DNA of 64,000 bases from Paracoccus hibiscisoli (GCF_005048265.1 NZ_SUNH01000019.1:1-64000); one strand, 5' to 3'. Positions 1 through 8,481 are shown, counted from the stretch's first letter. Notes: a model not told the origin generated them from the letters alone. Translations and numbers: made by a program.

Positions 1-1
1 A

Positions 2-73
2 ATCCAAATCCGCATCGCACTCATGAACCGCTTCTCGGCCATCGGAACGGCCGAGATAGTCCGCGTGGACTGA
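2..73 (+). CDS. C-terminal end of an unidentified protein (partial)
   Basis: An open frame enters from the left edge and ends at two tandem TGA codons (71-73 and 74-76). Only 23 residues are visible, ending in VRVD, which is too few to name a family. The stop overlaps the ATG at 73 in a TGATG arrangement, typical of translationally coupled genes and common in phage-like modules. It could also be a chance open frame. Confidence 0.3.
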   Translation: MQIRIALMNRFSAIGTAEIVRVD

Positions 74-274
74 TGACAACGGGGAAAGGGGGCATCACGT
101 CTCACGCGTGAGTTACGCAACAACGCCGAGTTGAAGAAAGCCAAGGCTGACGCAAAGGCAGCAGCACTTGAACTTCGGCTGTTGAATGCTGAGCAGGCGG
201 AACGCGATCTTCGCGAGGAGATCGCCTATACCGAATGGCAGCGTGATCAGGAAGGCAAAGAAAAAGCTGCCTGA
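73..274 (+). pseudogene. small charged helical protein, frame interrupted at G runs
   Basis: ATG at 73 starts a frame that stops after 12 codons at 109-111. The neighbouring frame stays open to TGA 272-274 and reads as a convincing helical, Ala/Glu/Lys-rich protein (ELKKAKADAK, then EQAERDLREEIAY, ending KEKAA). Removing one G from either G run (81-84 or 88-92) joins the two parts into one protein of about 66 residues starting MTTGKG. Explanations are a homopolymer sequencing error, a real frameshift mutation or ribosomal slippage. Alternatively translation starts at TTG 131. I do not recognise the family; the composition suggests a short coiled coil. The stretch is less GC-rich than the rest of the window. 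Confidence 0.4.
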
Positions 275-586
275 TCGCATGCGACACGCAGCCTGATCAG
301 CCGTAATGCTAAGTAGTCTAGGGCGAACCGAGAACCGCCCTGGACTGCGATCAGTCGGATCACTGCGCGGGTGGCATCCCAAAAACCCCGACATGGCACG
401 GTGGCAATCTCCTATCCGCCGCGCGGTGCCTGCCTATTGCCCCGAACGCCCCCATAGCGTTCGGGGCTTTTCTTATTGGCATGAGTCGATGCAACCAAAA
501 TAGCCCACGTGCTACACAAACAGAGTTGTAACACATACGCTCGACAGCGCCACGTTAAGCTGTTGATTTTACTACTAAATATGAAT
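275..586. other. non-coding, less GC-rich end of a possible island
   Basis: No convincing gene was found here. An imperfect inverted repeat lies near 315-349 (GTCTAGGGCG paired with CGCCCTGGAC). A clear intrinsic terminator lies at 439-474. The last 110 bases before the tRNA are visibly AT-rich against the surrounding chromosome. The segment abuts the 3' end of the tRNA-Gln gene, the usual insertion point for tRNA-targeting integrases, so it may be the end of an integrated element. No second copy of the tRNA end is visible to prove this. Confidence 0.4.
439..474 (+). terminator. intrinsic terminator
   Basis: A perfect 11-bp stem (GCCCCGAACGC with GCGTTCGGGGC) encloses a 7-base loop and is followed by TTTTCTT. 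It would end rightward transcription leaving the left-edge genes. Confidence 0.8.
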
Positions 587-661
587 TGGCTGGGGCGGTA
601 GGATTCGAACCTACGGTACACGGTACCAAAAACCGATGCCTTACCACTTGGCCACGCCCCA
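587..661 (-). tRNA. tRNA-Gln (anticodon TTG)
   Basis: Read on the minus strand, the gene starts TGGGGCG and ends CGCCCCAGCCA, giving a perfect 7-bp acceptor stem with an encoded CCA. The D arm is present. The anticodon arm has loop TTTTGGT with anticodon TTG at the standard place, and the T arm carries GGTTCGAATCC. Sequence and structure match bacterial tRNA-Gln. The 3' end faces the AT-richer segment on the left. Confidence 0.95.
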
Positions 662-755
662 ACTGTGCAGGGTGATTACCCAAGCGCGTCGGGGGGTGCA
701 AGACGGAAAATGCAGAAATCTTGCCCCCATGCGAAAGCCCCGCTATCGACGCGGC

Positions 756-1931
756 ATGGAACATGCGGATCTTGTCATATTGGGGGCCGGCGCGGCCGGA
801 TTGTTCTGCGCCGGATCGGCGCTGGCGCAGGGGCGGCGGGTCATCGTGCTGGATCATGCCGCCACCCCGGCGGAAAAGATCCGCATCTCGGGCGGGGGGC
901 GGTGCAATTTTACGAACCTTGCGACCGCGCCCGATCGGTTCCTGTCGGACAATCCGCGATTCGCGGCCAGTGCTCTGGCGCGGTATCGGCCTCAGGCCTT
1001 TGTCGATCTGGTCGAGACGGCGGGAATCGCCTGGCATGAGAAGACCCAGGGCCAGTTGTTCTGCGATGGCAAGGCCACCCAGATCACCGCGATGCTGCTG
1101 GACCGCATGGCCGGGGCCGAGTTGCGGCTGGAGACCCGCATCGCCGGGGTGGAGCGTCAGGGCGACCGCTTTGTGCTGGAGACCTCAGGCGGGGCGATCA
1201 CGGCGGCGCGCGTGGTCGTGGCCACGGGCGGCAAGTCGATCCCCAAGATCGGGGCGACCGGCATGGCCTATGACCTGGCGCGCCAGTTCGGGTTGCGTCT
1301 GGTTGAGACGCGTCCGGCGCTGGTGCCGCTGACCTTTGCCGAGCAGGATCTGGCGCTCTGCCGCCCTCTGGCGGGCCTGTCCGTCGAGGCGCGGATCGCC
1401 CATGGGGGCGGGGCGTTTCGCGACGCGCTGCTGTTCACGCATCGGGGCCTCAGCGGGCCGGTAATTCTGCAGATCTCCAGCTTTTGGCAGGCCGGAGAGA
1501 CGCTGACCATCGACCTGTCGCCCGACCGCGATATCGCGGCCGCGCTGAAGGCCGCGCGGGCGGGGGCGGGCCGTGCGCAGGTCGCCACCGTGCTGGGGCA
1601 GATGCTGCCCGATCGCCTGGCGCAGGCCATCGTCGCCGAGACGGGGCTTGTGCAGGCGCGGCTGGCCGATCAGCCGAACGCCCGCCTGGACGCCCTGGGC
1701 GCGCGGGTCAACCGCTGGCAGGTGCGCCCCGTGGGCACCGAAGGCTATCGCACCGCCGAGGTCACATTGGGCGGGGTCGATACACGCGATCTGGATGCGC
1801 GGACCATGCAGGCGCGGCAGGTGCCGGGGCTGGCCTTCATCGGCGAATGCGTCGACGTGACCGGCTGGCTGGGCGGCTATAACTTTCAATGGGCCTGGGC
1901 ATCGGCCGATGCGGCCGGTCGCGCGGCCTAA
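756..1931 (+). CDS. NAD(P)/FAD-dependent oxidoreductase, HI0933/BaiN-like family
   Basis: A 391-residue flavoprotein. The FAD-binding Rossmann motif GAGAAG is at residues 10-15, the family hallmark GGGRCN at 46-51, and the C-terminal GGYNFQWAW motif is near 375-383. The length is normal for the HI0933 group. These cytoplasmic proteins bind FAD, but their physiological substrates are mostly unknown; BaiN of gut clostridia acts on bile-acid intermediates, a role not expected here. The second in-frame ATG (756) is chosen over ATG 729 because it places the nucleotide-binding strand at the usual distance from the N-terminus. The stop overlaps the stop of the convergent channel gene. Confidence 0.85.
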   Translation: MEHADLVILGAGAAGLFCAGSALAQGRRVIVLDHAATPAEKIRISGGGRCNFTNLATAPDRFLSDNPRFAASALARYRPQAFVDLVETAGIAWHEKTQGQLFCDGKATQITAMLLDRMAGAELRLETRIAGVERQGDRFVLETSGGAITAARVVVATGGKSIPKIGATGMAYDLARQFGLRLVETRPALVPLTFAEQDLALCRPLAGLSVEARIAHGGGAFRDALLFTHRGLSGPVILQISSFWQAGETLTIDLSPDRDIAAALKAARAGAGRAQVATVLGQMLPDRLAQAIVAETGLVQARLADQPNARLDALGARVNRWQVRPVGTEGYRTAEVTLGGVDTRDLDARTMQARQVPGLAFIGECVDVTGWLGGYNFQWAWASADAAGRAA

Positions 1932-3235
1932 CCGCGCGGGGTGGGGTTCAGCAGGTCGCGGCCGTCATCGATGCGCTCGCGCTCGACCATCTCCTCGAAG
2001 GCGGCGTCGGGGCCCAGATCCGACAGGCGGCGGTCGGCGGGGCGCGAGGGCCGCGTGGCGGCAGGCGCTTCGGACGCGTCGGTCTGTTCCAGGCGAATAC
2101 GGTGGATGGGCTCGGGGATCAGATAGCCCTTGGCGTCCAGCGCGTGGCGCAGCAGGCGGAACGCCTCGCCCCGCGCCAGGTCGAAATCGGTGCCGTCCTG
2201 CGACACCCAGCCCCCCGCGCGGATCACCACATGTTCGGGGCCCTGCGCATCCAGCCAGGCCACCGGTTCGGGGCGTTTCAGCACGAAATCCATGCCCGCC
2301 AGCGTCTTCAGCACGACGTCGCGCGCGCGGCCCAGATCGGCGCCCGGATCGATCGCCAGATCGACCATGAAGCGCCGTTCCGGATTGCGCGTGTAATTCG
2401 TCAGGACCGCCTTGTAGATGATCTGGTTCGGGATGCGGATGTGGTTGCCGTCCAGCGTCAGCAGGGTGGTGCCCCGGCTGGTCAGGCGGATCACCCGGCC
2501 GCGCAGGCCGTTCACCTCGATCAGATCGTTCGGGTTGAAGGGCTGGCGCAGCGACAGCAGCATCGTGGCCACGAACCCCTCGATCGTGTCGCGCGCGGCA
2601 AAGGACAGCGACAGGCCAAAGATGCCCGCAGCACCCAACAGCGTGCCCAGCAGCGCCCGCGCCCCCATCAGGTCCAGCGCGACCACCAGTGCCACGATCC
2701 AGGCGGTCAGCCGAATCGTCTGCGCCAGAAACCCCGCGATGAAGGGATTGGGCGCAATTCCCGCCAGCGCGCGTTCGCGCCGCGACAGCCAGCCGCCCGC
2801 CAGCACGATCACTGCCCCCACGGCCAGGCCAAGCGCCATGAAGGGCAGCCCCGCCACCACCGCCGTCAGCCGCGTCTGGAACCGGTCGCGGACCGAGACC
2901 AGCCGCGTGCCCAGATCGGTGGACAGGGTCACCCGGTCCTCGATCGCGACGACGCCCTCGACCCGCGCCAGCAGGGTCTCCAGCCGGGCGACGGTCTGCT
3001 GTTCGGTGACCTCTCCGGTCAGGGTGACGATGCCGGCATCGACCCGCGCGCTGACCCCGTCGAATTCGGGCACCTGCGCCAGGATGCTGCTGATACGCGC
3101 CAGGATCGCCAGATCGGTCGCCTGATTGTCCTGGGTCGAGATCGCGCCGCTTGGCACCTGCGGCACGGCGGGGTCGGGGGCCTGCGCCGCGACGGGCGCG
3201 GCCAGCGCCAGCAGGATCAGCAGCGCACGGATCAT
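1928..3235 (-). CDS. small-conductance mechanosensitive channel (MscS family) with BON domain
   Basis: The 435-residue protein starts with a signal peptide (AAPVAAQ cleavage region near residue 18). A periplasmic BON-like domain follows at about 60-105 (VSARVDAGIVTLTGEV). Hydrophobic segments lie near 125-150 and 170-195, and the MscS pore and beta domain begin near 200 (pore-helix motif GLSLSFAARDT, then NPNDLIEV and HIRIPN). Such channels release solutes on osmotic downshock; BON domains are thought to contact membranes or the cell envelope. The ATG overlaps the kdsA stop by 4 bases, so it is probably the last gene of the capsule-export operon read from 6489. Confidence 0.85.
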   Translation of the reverse strand: MIRALLILLALAAPVAAQAPDPAVPQVPSGAISTQDNQATDLAILARISSILAQVPEFDGVSARVDAGIVTLTGEVTEQQTVARLETLLARVEGVVAIEDRVTLSTDLGTRLVSVRDRFQTRLTAVVAGLPFMALGLAVGAVIVLAGGWLSRRERALAGIAPNPFIAGFLAQTIRLTAWIVALVVALDLMGARALLGTLLGAAGIFGLSLSFAARDTIEGFVATMLLSLRQPFNPNDLIEVNGLRGRVIRLTSRGTTLLTLDGNHIRIPNQIIYKAVLTNYTRNPERRFMVDLAIDPGADLGRARDVVLKTLAGMDFVLKRPEPVAWLDAQGPEHVVIRAGGWVSQDGTDFDLARGEAFRLLRHALDAKGYLIPEPIHRIRLEQTDASEAPAATRPSRPADRRLSDLGPDAAFEEMVERERIDDGRDLLNPTPRG

Positions 3236-4074
3236 GCCGGCAGCGGGTCGGCCTTTGCCAGTCGGTCGAAGGCCATCAGAGAGGCGATCAGCGCGGGCAT
3301 CCGGTCCAGCGGGATCATGTTCGGCCCGTCCGAGGGCGCGGTGTCGGGCGCCTCATGCGTCTCGATGAAGACCCCGGCCACGCCAAGCGCCACCGCCGCC
3401 CGCGCCATCACCGGCGCGAATTCGCGCTGCCCGCCCGAGCTGCCGCCCTGGCCGCCGGGCTGCTGGACGGAATGGGTCGCGTCCATGATCACCGGATAGC
3501 CGGTGCGCGCCATGATCGGCAGCGACCGCATGTCCGCCACCAGCGTGTTATAGCCAAAGCTGGCCCCGCGTTCGGTCAGCAGGATGTTGCCATTGCCGGT
3601 CGAGGCGACCTTGTCGGCCACGTTCGGCATGTCCCACGGCGCCAGGAACTGACCCTTCTTGATGTTCACGACCGCCCCTGTCCGGCCCGCCGTCAGCAGC
3701 AGGTCGGTCTGGCGGCACAGGAAGGCCGGGATCTGGATCACGTCCACGACCTCGGCCGCGCGGATCGCCTGGCCGGCGTCATGCACGTCGGTCAGGACCG
3801 GACAGCCGAAACGGTCACGCACGGCGGCCAGGATCGCCAGCCCCTCGTCGATGCCCAGGCCGCGGCGCCCCGACAGGGACGTGCGATTGGCCTTGTCATA
3901 GCTGGCCTTGAACACGAAGGACGCGCCCGCATCGGCGCAGGCCGCGGCCATCGTCTCGGCGATCATCAGCGCGTGGTCCAGGCTTTCCAGCTGGCAGGGT
4001 CCGGCGATCACCGTCAGCGGCAGGTCGTTGCCGCAGGTGATCGGGCCGATGGGGATATGCTTGGGCGTGGTCAT
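3232..4074 (-). CDS. kdsA: 3-deoxy-8-phosphooctulonate synthase (Kdo-8-phosphate synthase)
   Basis: This 280-residue enzyme condenses phosphoenolpyruvate with D-arabinose 5-phosphate to make Kdo-8-phosphate, precursor of Kdo for lipid A core and for the poly-Kdo linker of ABC-exported capsules. Visible signatures are AGPCQLES (24-31), FKASYDKANRTS (about 55-66), LTDVHDAG and MDATHSVQQPGG. Length is as expected for the family. It overlaps the upstream export gene by 4 bases (ATGA) and the downstream channel gene by 4. Its place inside a KpsT/KpsE operon suggests that it supplies Kdo for capsule export, possibly besides another copy elsewhere. Confidence 0.93.
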   Translation of the reverse strand: MTTPKHIPIGPITCGNDLPLTVIAGPCQLESLDHALMIAETMAAACADAGASFVFKASYDKANRTSLSGRRGLGIDEGLAILAAVRDRFGCPVLTDVHDAGQAIRAAEVVDVIQIPAFLCRQTDLLLTAGRTGAVVNIKKGQFLAPWDMPNVADKVASTGNGNILLTERGASFGYNTLVADMRSLPIMARTGYPVIMDATHSVQQPGGQGGSSGGQREFAPVMARAAVALGVAGVFIETHEAPDTAPSDGPNMIPLDRMPALIASLMAFDRLAKADPLPA

Positions 4075-5852
4075 GTCGATACCTGTTCGCGAAGGATGGA
4101 GGCCGTCAGCGACAGCATCAGATAGATACCCGAAAAGATCAGGAAAGCCACCAGGGTGTTCTGGAACGCCTTGGGATATGTCGCCTCGTCCGGCGGGATC
4201 GGCGCGATGGACAGCGACAGATAGCGGACCTGCTTGTTGGCCTCGATGCGCGCGGCCTCCATCTGGGCGGCGGCGGCGCCCAGCATCTCCTGGCGGGTGA
4301 CCATCTCGGCCTCGGCCACGCGCAGCTCTCCCGCGATCGCGGCCAGAGAGCCGCGGGTGTCGCTGTCCTGCGTCAGTTGCAGGCGCGTCTCGGCGATCAG
4401 CTCGCGCAGGCGGGTGATGTCGCCGCGCACCGCATCCACGCGGCTCTGCAGCGGGCGCGGATTGGCCAGCAGCTGCCCCAGCTCCAGCTGTTTTTCCGTC
4501 AGCTGGCTTTCCAGGCCGCTGACCTGGCCCATCACGACGCTGCTTTCGGCGACCGGGTCCAGCACGCCCAGCCTGACCTGCAGCTCCTGCACACGCATCT
4601 GGGCGGCCAGCATCTTGGCCTCGGCATCCTCATAGGTCTCGCGGGCGCCCTCCATCTGGTCGGCGCGCATCCGCGAGGTCAGCGCATCGACCAGCTCCTC
4701 GGCATAGGTGATCAGCGCGCGCGAGAACTGCTCGCTTAATTCGGGATTGGGGGCAATCACCTCCATGTTCAGCACGCCCTCGGTCGGGTCATAGCCGATC
4801 TTGACCGAATCCTGATACAGGCTGAACGTCGCCTCGTTCGTGGCATCGGGGGGCAGGCGCTTGATCGCGTCCACCGAGGGGTCCTGATACGCGCGCCGGA
4901 ACCCCAGCTCCGCGTCCAGCCGCAGCATGGCGTCGCGCGATGTCAGATAGCTCTGGACCGCGACGGCGTCCTGGTTCGTGCCCAGGCCCGTGCCGCCCAG
5001 CATCGCCCCCAGACCGCCGCCCGACCCGCCGCCTTCGGCCGACTGGATCTGGAACTGCGACACGGTCGCATAAAGCGGCGAGGCGATGCGGTGGTAATAC
5101 CAGCCGACCAGGACTGTCGGCAGCATGACGAACAGCATCAGGCGAAAGGCCAGCATCGCCATCCGGCGGCGGCGGCGGCGGGCCAGGTCGCGCTGGATGC
5201 GATAAATCTCGGCGGCGCGCTTTTCCTCGGTCAGTTCCTCCCGCGAGGGCAGGGCGGGGCGCTTTCCCGGCGCCCGGTCCGGCAGGATCGAGGGGACGGG
5301 CGCGGGCCGCAGCGCCGGGGCGTTGGGCGCGGGGGCCGCCTGCGCGCGGCTGCCTTCGGAGGACAGGATGCTGCCGACCGCAGTGCGATGCGACGGGTCG
5401 ATCCCCCGCTCGCGCAGGCGCAGGACGGCCTCCTCGGGGGATGCGGCCTCGATTTGGTGCAGGGCGGCGATGCGGCGGGCGATGCGCATCTGCCGCTCGG
5501 TCAGCTTTTCCGCGCGGATCGCGGCCAGTTTGGCCTCCAGATCGGGGTCGTCGGCGGGGGCGGGGGCCGCAGGCGCCGCGGCCGGGGGCTTGGTCAGGCT
5601 GAAATCGCCGAAACCGTCATCGACTGGACCGGTGGCCAGGAACTTGTCCAGCCGTGCCTGGCGGTCCTTGGGGGGCTCGGTGTTCCCTGCGGCACGGGGC
5701 GCACGGCGCGTCACTTCGACCCGGATGGCCCCGTCAGGGGCGCGCGGCGCGGCGCCGGTGTGGTCCGCGGGCACGGCGCCGGGGCTGCCGCCCTGCGTGA
5801 CCGATTCCGAGGCAGAGAGGTGATACCGGCGCGCTCTAGGAGGTGTAGTCAT
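4071..5852 (-). CDS. capsule polysaccharide export inner-membrane protein (KpsE/Wzz-like polysaccharide co-polymerase)
   Basis: 593 residues. A Pro/Ala-rich charged cytoplasmic N-terminus (about 1-225) is followed by a transmembrane helix near 230-252 (LMLFVMLPTVLVGWYY). Next comes a large periplasmic region with long coiled coil (about 360-530) and a second transmembrane helix near 565-588 (FLIFSGIYLMLSLTASIL). This two-helix, coiled-coil layout is that of KpsE/RkpR-type proteins, which bridge the ABC exporter to the outer-membrane channel. The start overlaps the kpsT-like gene by 17 bases. The long N-terminal extension is larger than in E. coli KpsE. Confidence 0.82.
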   Translation of the reverse strand: MTTPPRARRYHLSASESVTQGGSPGAVPADHTGAAPRAPDGAIRVEVTRRAPRAAGNTEPPKDRQARLDKFLATGPVDDGFGDFSLTKPPAAAPAAPAPADDPDLEAKLAAIRAEKLTERQMRIARRIAALHQIEAASPEEAVLRLRERGIDPSHRTAVGSILSSEGSRAQAAPAPNAPALRPAPVPSILPDRAPGKRPALPSREELTEEKRAAEIYRIQRDLARRRRRRMAMLAFRLMLFVMLPTVLVGWYYHRIASPLYATVSQFQIQSAEGGGSGGGLGAMLGGTGLGTNQDAVAVQSYLTSRDAMLRLDAELGFRRAYQDPSVDAIKRLPPDATNEATFSLYQDSVKIGYDPTEGVLNMEVIAPNPELSEQFSRALITYAEELVDALTSRMRADQMEGARETYEDAEAKMLAAQMRVQELQVRLGVLDPVAESSVVMGQVSGLESQLTEKQLELGQLLANPRPLQSRVDAVRGDITRLRELIAETRLQLTQDSDTRGSLAAIAGELRVAEAEMVTRQEMLGAAAAQMEAARIEANKQVRYLSLSIAPIPPDEATYPKAFQNTLVAFLIFSGIYLMLSLTASILREQVST

Positions 5853-6489
5853 AATATTGCTTTGCCTCGTCGAGGGTCTCGAACAGGTAAAGCCTGCCGT
5901 CGCGCAGGATCGCCGCCCGGTTGCAGAACTTTTCGATGGTGCTGGGCTGGTGCGACACGATCACCGTGGTGGCGGTCTGCAAACGTTCGAACAGGACGCG
6001 GCCTGCCTTGCGGTTGAATTCGACATCGGTGGTCTGGGGCATGCCCTCATCAATCAGGTAGATGTCGAAATCCAGCGCCAGCAGCAGCGAAAAGTTGAAT
6101 CGCTGCCGCATGCCGCTGGAATAGGTGCCTACGGGCATGTCGAAATATTCGTGGATGTCGCACAGCCAGCGGGTGAAGGCCGAGACGTAATCCGGGTCCA
6201 GCCCGTAGATCCGGGCGATATAGCGCGCGTTTTCGTTGCCGGTATGGCGGCTGACCAGACCGCCCATGAAGCCCAGGGGAAACGAGATCCGGCATTCGCG
6301 CCTGATCCGCCCCTCATCGGCCTTCTCCAGGCCGCACATCATGTTCACAAGCGTCGTCTTGCCGGTGCCGTTGGGGGCCAGGATGCCCAGGGACTGGCCC
6401 AGTTCCACCCGGAACGAGGCCTGGTCCAGGATGATCTTATGCTGCTTGCCGGTCCAGAACGACTTGGACACATCGTCAAATTCTAGCAT
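5836..6489 (-). CDS. ABC transporter ATP-binding protein for capsular polysaccharide export (KpsT-like)
   Basis: A 217-residue ATPase. The P-loop NGTGKTT is at residues 40-46, the degenerate signature YSSGMRQRF near 137-145, Walker B DIYLIDEG near 155-162, and the switch His in IVSHQ near 189. The small size and signature match KpsT/Wzt-type ATPases energising export of lipid-linked polysaccharide. AAGG lies a few bases before the ATG. It is the first gene of the four-gene operon, but its usual permease partner KpsM is not in the window, so that subunit must be encoded elsewhere. Confidence 0.85.
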   Translation of the reverse strand: MLEFDDVSKSFWTGKQHKIILDQASFRVELGQSLGILAPNGTGKTTLVNMMCGLEKADEGRIRRECRISFPLGFMGGLVSRHTGNENARYIARIYGLDPDYVSAFTRWLCDIHEYFDMPVGTYSSGMRQRFNFSLLLALDFDIYLIDEGMPQTTDVEFNRKAGRVLFERLQTATTVIVSHQPSTIEKFCNRAAILRDGRLYLFETLDEAKQYYDYTS

Positions 6490-6506
6490 GGCCTTGCTTT
6501 ACCAAC

Positions 6507-6528
6507 AAAAAACGGCACGAGGCGTGCC
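6507..6528 (-). terminator. terminator-like hairpin in the leader of the capsule operon
   Basis: On the minus strand a 6-bp stem (GGCACG with CGTGCC) with a 3-base loop is followed by G and six T. It ends only 17 bases before the kpsT-like start codon and has no gene behind it on that strand, so it would act in the operon's own leader, perhaps as an attenuator. The short stem leaves chance possible. Confidence 0.35.
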
Positions 6529-6649
6529 ATGCCGGGTGCCTCGACTGCCGGGGCGACCTTAGGGCGGGCCGGACGGGCTGTCCAGCCTTGCCATCCGGCC
6601 CCAGAAATTGTGATCTGACCAGCCTTATTTCTTGATCATTTCGTCATAA

Positions 6650-7252
6650 ATGCCGCAGATGATGGCGCCTGAACCTCCGCTGGACGACCGCATCCGGGCC
6701 TGCCGGATCTGCCGCGACCGCTTTGCGGCGACGGCGACCGGCCATCGGCCGCGCCCGGTCGTGTGGTTCAGCCGCACGGCGCGGGTTCTGATCGCGGGGC
6801 AGGCACCCGGCGCACGGGTCCACGCCAGCGGTCTACCCTTTGACGACCGGTCGGGCGACCGGCTGCGCGACTGGATGGGGATCGACCGACCGACCTTCTA
6901 TGACCGCGACCGGATCGCCATCGTGCCGATGGCCTTCTGCTTTCCGGGCTATGATGCGCGTGGGGCCGACCTGCCGCCGCCGCCGATCTGCGCGGCGACC
7001 TGGCGCGCGCCCGTGATGGCGCTGCTGCAGCCGCGGCTGACGCTGCTGGTAGGCGGGCATGCGATGCGCTGGCACCTGGGCGCGCGGTCGGTCACGCCCA
7101 CGGTGCGCGACTGGCGCGCCCATGCGCCGGACGTGATCCCGCTGCCCCATCCCAGCTGGCGCAACACCGGCTGGCTGCGCGCGAACCCGTGGTTTCAGGC
7201 CGATCTGCTGCCCGCGCTGCGCGACCATGTGGCGGCTGCGCTGGCGGGCTGA
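6650..7252 (+). CDS. uracil-DNA glycosylase superfamily protein
   Basis: 200 residues. A Cys pair near the N-terminus (CRICRDRF) is followed by a motif resembling the UDG water-activating loop (GQAPGARVHASGLPF) and a late HPSWRN motif like the HPSP/HPA motif of UDG families. This arrangement is seen in a little-studied branch of the superfamily; only two Cys are visible near the N-terminus, so a four-Cys Fe-S cluster like that of families 4 and 5 is not obvious. The likely role is removal of uracil or another damaged base from DNA, but activity is not proven. In-frame ATGs at 6659 and 6662 are alternative starts. It stands alone between two operons. Confidence 0.75.
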   Translation: MPQMMAPEPPLDDRIRACRICRDRFAATATGHRPRPVVWFSRTARVLIAGQAPGARVHASGLPFDDRSGDRLRDWMGIDRPTFYDRDRIAIVPMAFCFPGYDARGADLPPPPICAATWRAPVMALLQPRLTLLVGGHAMRWHLGARSVTPTVRDWRAHAPDVIPLPHPSWRNTGWLRANPWFQADLLPALRDHVAAALAG

Positions 7253-7430
7253 GGGCAGGCGGCGCGAAAAACCGCGATCGGTCTGGAGCCCGGCCGGAAC
7301 CGAGGGTAAGGCACGGCGGTTCAGCGACGGGGTTGTGTTTCGCGCACAGTTCCCTGACGATGACGTGATCCTGCGGGTCCGGGCGCCAGGCGCGCCCCGA
7401 CCGGCCAAAACAGACCAAGGGAGACGCCGC

Positions 7431-8396
7431 ATGAGCCACCTGAAACCCGTCCTGCTGAGCACCGCCTTCGCGCTCTGCGCCACGCCGCTGATGGCGCAAC
7501 AGGAACAGTTCATCACGATCGGCACCGGCGGCCAGACCGGCGTCTATTACGTCGTGGGCCAGTCGATCTGCCGCCTGGTGAACCGCGACACCGCCACCAC
7601 CGGCCTGCGCTGCACCGCGCCCGCGACCGGCGGGTCCATCGACAACATCAACCAGATCAAGTCCGGCGGCATGACCATGGGCGTGGCCCAGTCCGACTGG
7701 CAGTTCCACGCCTATAACGGCAGCTCTGACTATGAGGGCGACGCGTTCGAGGACCTGCGCGCGGTCTTTGCCGTCCACCCCGAGCCCTTCACCGTCGTGG
7801 CCCGCGCCGATAGCGGCGTCGAGACCTTTACTGATCTGTCGGGCAAGCGCGTGAACGTGGGCAACCCCGGGTCGGGCTCGCGCGGGACCTTCGAGGTCGT
7901 GCTGGAGGCGATGGGCATGAGCATGTCCGACTTTGCCCTGTCGTCCGAGCTGCGCCCGGCCGAACAGTCAGCGGCGCTGGGCGACAACCAGGTCGACGCG
8001 ATCAGCTATACCGTGGGCCATCCCAACGGCTCGATCCAGGAGGCGACCTCGACCGTGGACGCCCGCTTGGTCGACGTGTCCGGCCCCGAGATCGACGCGC
8101 TGGTCGAGGCCAATCCCTTCTACTCCAAGGTCACGATCCCCGGCGGCATGTATGCCGGCAATGACGAGGATACCGAGACCTTTGGCGTCAAGGCGACCTT
8201 CGTGACCTCGGCCGCAATCCCCGAGGAGACCGTCTATCAGGTGGTCAAGGCGGTGTTCGACAACTTTGACCGCTTCAAGGGCCTGCACCCCGCCTTCGCG
8301 ACCCTGACGCCCGAGGAGATGATCGCCGACGGCAACAGCGCCCCCCTGCATCCGGGCGCCGAGCGGTATTACCGCGAACAGGGCTGGATCGAGTGA
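7431..8396 (+). CDS. TAXI-family TRAP transporter solute-binding protein
   Basis: 321 residues with a Sec signal peptide (cleavage after PLMA, about residue 22). The mature protein starts with a strand resembling the TAXI hallmark (ITIGTGGQTGVYYVVG) and contains GGSIDNINQI and GNPGSGSRGTFE, typical of this periplasmic receptor family. TAXI receptors serve TRAP permeases; known or proposed ligands include glutamate and other organic acids, but none can be assigned here. AAGGGAG lies 7 bases before the chosen ATG. A hairpin separates it from its permease gene. Confidence 0.9.
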   Translation: MSHLKPVLLSTAFALCATPLMAQQEQFITIGTGGQTGVYYVVGQSICRLVNRDTATTGLRCTAPATGGSIDNINQIKSGGMTMGVAQSDWQFHAYNGSSDYEGDAFEDLRAVFAVHPEPFTVVARADSGVETFTDLSGKRVNVGNPGSGSRGTFEVVLEAMGMSMSDFALSSELRPAEQSAALGDNQVDAISYTVGHPNGSIQEATSTVDARLVDVSGPEIDALVEANPFYSKVTIPGGMYAGNDEDTETFGVKATFVTSAAIPEETVYQVVKAVFDNFDRFKGLHPAFATLTPEEMIADGNSAPLHPGAERYYREQGWIE

Positions 8397-8409
8397 TCCA
8401 CGCCTGACC

Positions 8410-8434
8410 GGGGCGGCCCTGATGGGGCCGCCCC
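8410..8434 (+). terminator. intercistronic hairpin between receptor and permease genes
   Basis: A perfect 10-bp GC stem (GGGGCGGCCC with GGGCCGCCCC) has a 5-base loop and is followed only by TTCATCAT. The lack of a U run suggests mRNA stabilisation or partial termination, which would raise binding protein over permease, rather than a full stop. Confidence 0.5.
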
Positions 8435-8481
8435 TTCATCATGCCTGAACAAGAACAAGATGGATCGCAGGGGGTGCCGTG

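Noticed and set aside
306-503. 65-codon plus-strand frame at the left edge
   Set aside because: It runs through the terminator hairpin at 439-474 and has no ribosome-binding site or family resemblance.
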